A program made the position numbers and the translations under genes. 64,000 nt of DNA, from contig JAKFYD010000037.1 of assembly GCA_021731025.1 (NCBI GenBank), forward strand, positions 1-64,000. Direction: 5' to 3'. Below the pieces are notes generated by a model. The model did no database searches. It was given only the letters and a program-made list of their open reading frames with translations, and was not told the origin of the DNA. This stretch comes from Pseudobdellovibrionaceae bacterium. Lineage in GTDB: Bacteria > Bdellovibrionota > Bdellovibrionia > Bdellovibrionales > Bdellovibrionaceae. Positions 57,935 through 64,000 of the stretch are shown here, one piece after another; positions within the stretch are counted from its first letter, which is position 1, and each line of letters begins with the position of its first letter.

Positions 57935-59725
57935 CTAATTATTTTTAGCTCCGTTTAAAATCCAGTTTTCAACTGGACTAATCTCTGTGTCGTAGTCCAA
58001 GTAACCGTCTTTAGGCATAGGCCCTAAAAATGTTCCTATATCTGGATCCTGGGTGTTCATGCGTTTAAACATTTTGCTGGCGTAGGTTTTTATGACGTTT
58101 CCAGTTGTGGGATCAATCCTTCGAAAATCCTGGCCAGGCTTTAAAACACCGCGATTCACCATAAGGTCCCAATCAGCGATGTCGTAGCCACCTTGCTGTT
58201 GAGCTTCGTCAGAGTTATGGCAATTGTTGCAATGAAGTTTTAAAATTCCTGTATTTGCACTCATCAGCATCGAGTAAGTGACTTCGTTCGAGGGTGGAAC
58301 TGGATTTTTCCTTTTATTAAAAACAAGGTGAACAACAGATTTGCCAAGAACAGCATTGCCGATGCCTGTTTCAACCTTTAAAGAAAGAAGTCGATTTGTT
58401 TCGTAACGAACATCTTTCGATAAATTCAGACGAATTGTTTTCGAAGTTTCGCCTACAGCGAAAACCATTGAAGTTGAAGTGAATTTGTAATCCCAATCGA
58501 AGCGATTGAAAGGTGTTCCAGCAATCGAACGCGCACGGGAAAATTTCTGAGCTTCGGGCGAGCAGGTCCCCGATGGACAGATCAAATTATAAACATCGGG
58601 TAAGCAAGTGCTGTTGTTCACACTGACAATGTCACTGTTGACTCCGCAAATTCGGCTGTCATCCGCAGAAATAACGAAAGAAACAGTTTCTGTGGAAGCT
58701 TGGCTCAGTTTAACTTCGAGATCAATGAACCCCGAACTGTCCACGGTGATGGCATTGGGCGCATTGATCGCTAGTTGTACTGGGGGTGGGGGCGGCGGAA
58801 TCACAGTGGCTTCAATCAGCTCGACATCAAATCCGACTTGATCTGATGGAGACATAGCACCAGCGATAACTAAAGCACCTGTCGAAATTATTGCATCAGG
58901 AGTGTTTTCCAGAGTGCCTTTCCTAATTTTGGCTTCGGCAAAACGAAAATTAGTGCTGTACTGAATGTAGCGGCCATTGATTTTTGTGAATAATCCCTTG
59001 AGGTGAATATCCTGTGTGGAATTAAAAATTTTCGGTGAATGAATGACATAGGTCTTATTTTCGCCTTTGACTTCTTTTTTAATCATCACCGAAAACTTTG
59101 CGCCCGGCAAAGTCGGAACGGGCAGGGACTTAAGCGCCACAATCTGAGTGAGATCAAATTCGACCCGCTTTTCTTCGTTGTCATTCATGGCAGGAATAAC
59201 TTTGTTTCCAAAGCTGAACTGAGCTCGTTCATCCAAGCTCAGAGTATTTGTGGAATTTCCATCATTTCCTAAACAGATATCATATTCCGCAAGAGCTTTC
59301 ACCCAAGATAAACGCAATTCGTTGATGGTTTGCAAATGTTGAGGACCAGAAAAAGGAGGATTATGGGCGTCGCTCAGGGCATTGTTGGAAACTTTGCTGT
59401 ATCCCACTTGCATAAAATCTTTGTAAGAAGAGCAAAGATTGTTATTTGCAAATTGCCCTTTGCCGGGTCCCGCAGAATGGCAAGTCGCACAGTTTTGGGT
59501 TAAAAATTGTTGGTAACCACCACCATAAAAACGCATCAGTTGATCTTCGCAGGGAGTTGAATCAACACAGGCCCCGGTGCTGATTGAAGCTGCTAAATTT
59601 GATGACGAGGAAAATGACTTTGTGCCCTTGAAGCTGGTGTTAGGGCTGCAGTTGTTATAACTGAATAAAAGAGACGACAAAATAATCAAATAATTTGTCG
59701 TTCTCCTTACAGTTTGTAAAGTCAT
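57935..59725 (-). CDS. exported multidomain cytochrome-like protein with Calx-beta-like region
   Basis: About 596 residues from the Met at 59725 (GGGGA upstream); the frame opens at 59737. Signal/lipobox SYNNC with Asn at -1. Heme sites CATCH near residue 87 and CNNCH near 500. The middle has two beta-sandwich segments: VEFDLTQIVALKSLPVPTLPGAKFSVMI, an enzyme-free domain with a Cu_monoox-like ring, and IDLEVKLSQASTETVSFVISADD plus MVFAVGETSKTIRLNLSKDVRYETNRLLSLKV, a Calx-beta pattern. End resembles the next gene's (NWILNGAKNN / QWIMAGAPNN). Envelope electron transfer is likely; partner unknown. Confidence 0.75.
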   Translation of the reverse strand: MTLQTVRRTTNYLIILSSLLFSYNNCSPNTSFKGTKSFSSSSNLAASISTGACVDSTPCEDQLMRFYGGGYQQFLTQNCATCHSAGPGKGQFANNNLCSSYKDFMQVGYSKVSNNALSDAHNPPFSGPQHLQTINELRLSWVKALAEYDICLGNDGNSTNTLSLDERAQFSFGNKVIPAMNDNEEKRVEFDLTQIVALKSLPVPTLPGAKFSVMIKKEVKGENKTYVIHSPKIFNSTQDIHLKGLFTKINGRYIQYSTNFRFAEAKIRKGTLENTPDAIISTGALVIAGAMSPSDQVGFDVELIEATVIPPPPPPVQLAINAPNAITVDSSGFIDLEVKLSQASTETVSFVISADDSRICGVNSDIVSVNNSTCLPDVYNLICPSGTCSPEAQKFSRARSIAGTPFNRFDWDYKFTSTSMVFAVGETSKTIRLNLSKDVRYETNRLLSLKVETGIGNAVLGKSVVHLVFNKRKNPVPPSNEVTYSMLMSANTGILKLHCNNCHNSDEAQQQGGYDIADWDLMVNRGVLKPGQDFRRIDPTTGNVIKTYASKMFKRMNTQDPDIGTFLGPMPKDGYLDYDTEISPVENWILNGAKNN

Positions 59726-59786
59726 AAGCATCCCCATTTACGAAGCGCTAGTGATAACGCCTCGGTCCCCAAAAATAATTCTTCAG

Positions 59787-61250
59787 TTAAGTTTTTTTAC
59801 CAAATATTTTAACAACCTTATCAAGGCCAACACTGTCAAAGGTCCTGGCCGTTTCGCTGATGCTCGAAAATTTTCCCAACATCCCATTGAATGAAAGATA
59901 ATTTGCGAAAACAGCTGCCGCTCCGACCTCGACATTTCCCCCAACGATAAATGTGTCATCAGCCGCTTCAGCATCAGGATTGCTTTTCATATGTCCCAAT
60001 TGTGAATCTGAAGCTTGAGTCATTTGTGTTGGATCATAAGCCATCATAAACACTGCACCGGCATCTCCACGATCAGAAACAGGATCAGCTCCGGGAGTGT
60101 CTGAAGCCGGCGAGCCAACGCCACCATCAGAGTTAACAACGATAAAACCTTTTGAGTTCATAACATGAAAAGATTGAATCACTCGACCGATCATGACTCC
60201 TGCCGCAAGATCTTTGTTGTTCGTCGTTGCTAAGTCATCACCGTGGTAATCGTATCCACCCATTTCGATGCCGATGGATCCAGCGTTTCCATTGATGGCA
60301 TTATAGACCAAGGAGGCATTGACATAAGTGGCATCATTTTTAGATGTGTTCGCATTAAGTCCCCAGACTTGAGCAAAGGCCGCATTGTTTCGCGGATCTA
60401 AATCAAGTCCCGTGGGATTACTGATCAATTGCACATTATCGGCATTCGATTGATTAACTAAGTTTGAAAGGGCCGTGCCTCCAGTCATATTGGCAAGACT
60501 GCGCGCTTGTCTTTCCGAGAGTGCAGCCGAAGCTTTAAACAAACTTGTCTTTTGAGCTTGATTCAAAGAGGACAAACGATTGGCAACACCCAAGGCATTC
60601 ACAAGGGTATCAACGTTACTGACGATCAGTGGTGCTGGCGGCATCAAAAACGCAGATGCGTTGCTGACACCAATTCCATTATCAAAGCGTCCTAAGTTAG
60701 GTAAGATTTTTCCTTTGTGACCTGCTTTCGTAACTAAACCTTGAATATCAAATTTATTGGCATCGGTATCATTTTGTGATTGTTGGCAAAGACCAACAAA
60801 GTTTGTAAACATTAAAGCCTGATCTGCTAAACCAGCAACAGCGCTGGTGCGAATTCCTGTGAGCATTTGACTGCCGGCATAGAAGGAAGCATTGTTGCGA
60901 AAACTTTGGACTACTTGAGACGCTAAGGCCGAGCCTAATCCCAATCCGATTTTATGATAGCGCGGTAACAATTGGCGACCTTCTGTTAATGGAATCCAAT
61001 TGCGAGTCAAGCCAGCACCGCCGCTCAAATTGATCGTCACTAAGGGAATCATTTTTTCGGTCGATGTGCTGCAGATTTCTTGCGCTTCGGCGACTCCGCT
61101 ACGGGCAAGGATAGATAGAAAAGATGGTGCCGTCATGTAGGCCATAAAGGGAATTGCACCCGAAGCCAAAAATTCACGACGATTCAATGGCTTTCGGCCA
61201 TGATACAATAACGGCTTAGCCTCATTTGATTTCTTCATTTTGTTTTTCAT
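59787..61250 (-). CDS. Tat-exported DUF1501-like protein
   Basis: About 487 residues. A twin-arginine signal (KPLNRREFLASGAIPFMAYMTAPSFL) near residues 20-50. The mature domain opens with PLVTINLSGGAGLTRNWIPL, recalling the LxGGnDG opening of DUF1501 proteins (alkaline-phosphatase-like superfamily), and carries IGIEMGGYDYHGDD, GFIVVNSDGGVGSPASD and DRGDAGAVFMMAYD. In DUF1501 the usual metal residues differ, so catalysis is open. The ATG at 61250 has GGGG upstream; GTG at 61256 is less likely. Confidence 0.75.
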   Translation of the reverse strand: MKNKMKKSNEAKPLLYHGRKPLNRREFLASGAIPFMAYMTAPSFLSILARSGVAEAQEICSTSTEKMIPLVTINLSGGAGLTRNWIPLTEGRQLLPRYHKIGLGLGSALASQVVQSFRNNASFYAGSQMLTGIRTSAVAGLADQALMFTNFVGLCQQSQNDTDANKFDIQGLVTKAGHKGKILPNLGRFDNGIGVSNASAFLMPPAPLIVSNVDTLVNALGVANRLSSLNQAQKTSLFKASAALSERQARSLANMTGGTALSNLVNQSNADNVQLISNPTGLDLDPRNNAAFAQVWGLNANTSKNDATYVNASLVYNAINGNAGSIGIEMGGYDYHGDDLATTNNKDLAAGVMIGRVIQSFHVMNSKGFIVVNSDGGVGSPASDTPGADPVSDRGDAGAVFMMAYDPTQMTQASDSQLGHMKSNPDAEAADDTFIVGGNVEVGAAAVFANYLSFNGMLGKFSSISETARTFDSVGLDKVVKIFGKKT

Positions 61251-61266
61251 GACCACCCCAATTCAA

Positions 61267-61929
61267 TTAATTCAATAAAGCATTTACACTCGAAAGCATT
61301 GTCGTACAGATCATCAGCGCCGCTTTTCGAGCCGCATTGGCTTCACTGACCCCGACAGAACCGCTGACGCTATCTAAAATTAAACTTCGTTCTTCATTCG
61401 TTTCATTGCCCCGCCAGCAGGACAAAGCAATATTGCTGATGATCGCATTTAATTGCGAATCAGCCGGCAGGGAATTGGACTGCAAGTTGATGCCGTTAAA
61501 GATGCGAGCTCCTGAAGCAATCTCTGCATCAATGACATCAGAACAAATTTCTCCGGCGATGCTGGTGATAGCCATCATCATAGGTGGAGTTATAGAGTTT
61601 GCTGTTCCGTAAGTTGAAATCGAACCCTTTTTTTCATTGTAGACGGTTTGAGTTGTGTCAGAGGGCACAGCTAAGCCAATACAATTGGACAAGTGATTCA
61701 GTAATTGTCCCGAGCCGACCATGGATACAGTTTTTGAACCAGGAATAACCTGTATTTCGCTAGAGCTTCGACACTGCAGACTGCTCAGATCATAAACATC
61801 GGAATGTTTAGTGGAGCTGCCCGTGAAACCACCGGGAGAACAACCGTTCCCGAAAATAATCACGACGAAGACAATGCAGCCAGCTAGCTGAGTGATGTGA
61901 ATAAGGCGTCTGGACATAAAATTTCTCAT
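61267..61929 (-). CDS. lipoprotein of the DUF1501-like cluster
   Basis: 220 residues. Lipoprotein signal with FGNGC near residue 30. The body is a mostly helical domain with four or five Cys (SLQCRSSSE, SNCIGLAV, EICSDVI, LSCWRGNE, MICTTML) and no CxxCH. No family recognised. It starts 1 base after the stop of the large upstream gene (GGGGGAAA before the ATG) and ends 17 bases before the DUF1501-like start, so it is part of the operon. Confidence 0.7.
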   Translation of the reverse strand: MRNFMSRRLIHITQLAGCIVFVVIIFGNGCSPGGFTGSSTKHSDVYDLSSLQCRSSSEIQVIPGSKTVSMVGSGQLLNHLSNCIGLAVPSDTTQTVYNEKKGSISTYGTANSITPPMMMAITSIAGEICSDVIDAEIASGARIFNGINLQSNSLPADSQLNAIISNIALSCWRGNETNEERSLILDSVSGSVGVSEANAARKAALMICTTMLSSVNALLN

Positions 61930-61930
61930 A

Positions 61931-64000
61931 CTAATTTCCCCCTAGGCAGATATCGCTAGCTACGATTCTTTCAAATAAATATCTCAGATCGTAATTTCGT
62001 TCAGCGCTGGAAAATTCGGTGGCAGCTTGATTGATTAAGTTTTCTTCCAAAGGTGTGGCTTCCCGTTTACAAACCGAAAAGAAAACTCTTTTCGCCATAC
62101 ATCTTGGAAAAGATTTGCTTTCGGCTAAGGCTTTTCCAAATTGAGCAACACCTACTCCGGAAGTTATGGTCCATCCGAATTGGTTGCGGTTAGTTCCACT
62201 GGTTGCGTTATTAACCCAGACGTCGTCTTTCACGATCTTCCCCTTAATAAAGGTGTCTTCATTGTGATTCATTTTGCGAGAAACCTTTGGGGCATCGGGA
62301 TGGATTCTCATTGCTGGAGAATTGTCTTCATCCAAATTATTTTGCGTCGAGGTCGGCACAAGAGCCGAATGTTTCAAATAGCCATTGGCAAAGGTCATGT
62401 AAGCAAAAGCTGGGCGAAAACCATCTAAGACTGTATGACAGGCGCGACAAGAGGTTGTGAATTTCGCCATGCTCCCGCCAGGATTACGATCGATGTCTCG
62501 TCCAATCACATCTTCGGGTCCTGTTGAATCCGCGGCATTTTCCAAAGTGGTGCAAGTGAATTGTCGAAGGGCATACTCGACAGGGCGGCGGTTAGTTCCC
62601 GCGATCATATGTGCGGCTGCCCATTGGCGAGTCGTTAATAAACCGGCTGGTGTTACATTTTCGGTAAATGTTGTTCCGTCGCCAGTGACTAAAATTTGTT
62701 TTTTTCGAACTAGAACATTTTTAAGGTCGAAGCCGCCGCGTTCAAGGGCTTCGTAATGATTATTGGATTTTAAAATATCGTTCAGTTCATCACTGGGGAC
62801 GGCGGCTTTGGTGGGATCGGCCTGATAATAGAAATTTTCTGATAACAGCAATTTTGCGTTGATTTTATCACGGACGGCTCCAATGACAGTCGCTGTAAAA
62901 TCATTCAAGGGAACATTAATCGTTTCATCACGATTGGACATGCGTCCCGCAAAATCTTTAACGATAGATCGGTAAAATGAGGACGAGGCCGAATTGGCTG
63001 CCGAAGTTAAAATCGGTGAAGCTGTACTGCCCAGAGTACCGGGATCAGTGATCAAGCGGGCAGCGCCAATCGTATTATTGGCATTGATAAGCACTTCCAT
63101 TTGTTGAAGCAGAGGATTAAAAATCGGAGTTTTCACACCCGTGAGTCGTTCGTAAATTGTTGAAGCTTTTAATAAGCCTGGAGTCACTGTCACTGGCGTG
63201 ATCGGGAAAGTATCATTTTTAACGATTTGAAAGGCGCCACCAAAAACCTGCTCACGCGAAAGAGCATCGCAGTAGATCGCAAGACGGTAGAGTTTTCCCT
63301 TCCAGTAGCGGTTCGGGTTGTCATTGCAGGCTGCGCTTTTACAAGACGCAAAAGTATCTTGGCGTGAGAGCACTGTCGCGATCTCGCTATCAGCAATAAA
63401 ATCATTGGCAACATTCAAATAAGCATCGTTAGCCCAACGATTGTAGAATTGGGAAGCATCGCCACGGAAACCATTGGCAGATTCTTGTGCTAAGAATAAA
63501 TTTCCATACTTGTCAGTAAGGAATAGGCGAGCCACACCACCACGGCTGACACTAAAAATAAGAGTTTGTTTAGTTCCTTTTTTAAAAACACTGGTGTTGC
63601 TTTGTAACGGTTGACTGAACAGATTTCCATTTCCTTGGGTCGTTACAGCGCCCGCATAAAGATTTCCCATATCGTAGAATTGTCCCAGGGCAAAATTCAC
63701 GTTAACCACGTTGTTGACGTTAGAAAATTTTCGCGAGTAGCTGACGATTCTTAAGGGCTGAAGAGCATCCGTTGGAAATTCGCCAGCGCGAAGCTCGACA
63801 GATTCCGAGTTTTCAATTACGGCTTCGATTGTTAAACCAGTAGAACCGGGTTTGACACAAGTGTTGTAGATCTTGCTTCCAGCAGTAACGGAACGAATGA
63901 CCGATGGGGAATCAATTTGGATAAATCGATCACCAGTGCCATCAACACCACGAAGGACGGTTCCTGCTCGGCGGGCTAAATTAAGAGCAGCACCAAAGGT
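61931..64000 (-). CDS. large exported LamG-like / PSD-type cytochrome protein (5' end outside window)
   Basis: At least 690 codons; the frame is open to base 64000, so the start is outside the window. The N-terminal part resembles a LamG/concanavalin-like lectin domain (AVIENSESVELRAGEF, FALGQFYDMGNLYAG, WKGKLYRLAIYCDALS). The C-terminal ~330 residues carry GTNRRPVEYALRQFTCTTLENAAD and the heme site TTSCRACHTVLDGFRPAFAY, similar to DUF1588/DUF1585 parts of Planctomycete-type PSD cytochromes. Probably surface or periplasmic, binding a polymer while handling electrons. GTG at 63709 is internal. Confidence 0.72.
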   Translation of the reverse strand, partial: TFGAALNLARRAGTVLRGVDGTGDRFIQIDSPSVIRSVTAGSKIYNTCVKPGSTGLTIEAVIENSESVELRAGEFPTDALQPLRIVSYSRKFSNVNNVVNVNFALGQFYDMGNLYAGAVTTQGNGNLFSQPLQSNTSVFKKGTKQTLIFSVSRGGVARLFLTDKYGNLFLAQESANGFRGDASQFYNRWANDAYLNVANDFIADSEIATVLSRQDTFASCKSAACNDNPNRYWKGKLYRLAIYCDALSREQVFGGAFQIVKNDTFPITPVTVTPGLLKASTIYERLTGVKTPIFNPLLQQMEVLINANNTIGAARLITDPGTLGSTASPILTSAANSASSSFYRSIVKDFAGRMSNRDETINVPLNDFTATVIGAVRDKINAKLLLSENFYYQADPTKAAVPSDELNDILKSNNHYEALERGGFDLKNVLVRKKQILVTGDGTTFTENVTPAGLLTTRQWAAAHMIAGTNRRPVEYALRQFTCTTLENAADSTGPEDVIGRDIDRNPGGSMAKFTTSCRACHTVLDGFRPAFAYMTFANGYLKHSALVPTSTQNNLDEDNSPAMRIHPDAPKVSRKMNHNEDTFIKGKIVKDDVWVNNATSGTNRNQFGWTITSGVGVAQFGKALAESKSFPRCMAKRVFFSVCKREATPLEENLINQAATEFSSAERNYDLRYLFERIVASDICLGGN

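Overview
The window is a densely packed bacterial chromosome segment, moderately AT-rich by eye. It starts inside secF and ends inside a large cytochrome-like gene. I see no tRNA, rRNA, CRISPR array, insertion sequence or phage gene. Gene content suggests a Gram-negative, aerobic, heterotrophic member of the Bdellovibrionota (Bdellovibrio-like). The grounds are secF next to recJ, an RNase Y, queC with a DUF366 gene, many small lipoproteins and secreted proteins of unknown function, single-domain cyclic-nucleotide sensors and a PilZ protein. This placement is inference from gene content, not from a marker gene.

Layout. 1-3.9 kb: secF (partial), recJ, a small basic protein, queC and DUF366, tightly coupled. 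4-8 kb: a hybrid histidine kinase, then on the minus strand a Na/Pi cotransporter and a DMT-type protein. 8-19.2 kb: housekeeping and stress genes (Nudix, Lon-N, heme A synthase, zinc-type CDF exporter, thioredoxin, AarF kinase, photolyase, SDR epimerase, glyoxalase II, two BFD-type ferredoxins, a secreted serine protease, an NrnA-type DHH enzyme). 19.3-25 kb: greA, an AsmA-like protein, GDPD, YceI, TatA and envelope proteins. 25-31 kb: a complete oligopeptide ABC importer operon (oppD-F-A-B-C), then sohB. 32-39 kb: secreted or membrane proteins of unknown role, including a DUF2252 protein with an apparent signal peptide, and an AraC regulator/MBL lipoprotein pair. 39-46 kb: carbonic anhydrase with a SulP transporter, mutM, fadE and crcB. 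46-51 kb: rny, arfB and a thioredoxin-TPR protein. 51-55.7 kb: a signalling cluster (two cNMP-binding proteins, a metallophosphoesterase, a MarR regulator with a Cys cluster, a truncated globin and a PilZ protein). 55.8-64 kb: a methyltransferase, then a minus-strand cluster of exported c-type-heme and DUF1501-like proteins.

The most unusual feature is non-coding. Four long hairpin elements (11028-11151, 45522-45639, 46387-46508, 49085-49168) form two sequence families. Within a family the core is conserved, but the outer parts of the 20-22 bp inverted arms differ from copy to copy while staying complementary. In each copy one arm abuts a stop codon within 0-1 base, and all cores begin with TCCTTCG or a one-base variant. 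Two family-B copies in opposite orientation bracket crcB. In contrast, four other convergent gene pairs have no intergenic space at all: their stop codons share a single TTAA.

A second theme is leaderless transcription. At least nine gene starts without a Shine-Dalgarno sequence have a sigma70-like promoter whose -10 box ends 5-7 bases before the start codon (HK, 24873, 33635, 38598, mutM, rny, arfB, the 51957 cNMP gene, the MarR gene, PilZ). A third is the fadE promoter, which lies inside a symmetric nest of inverted half-sites.
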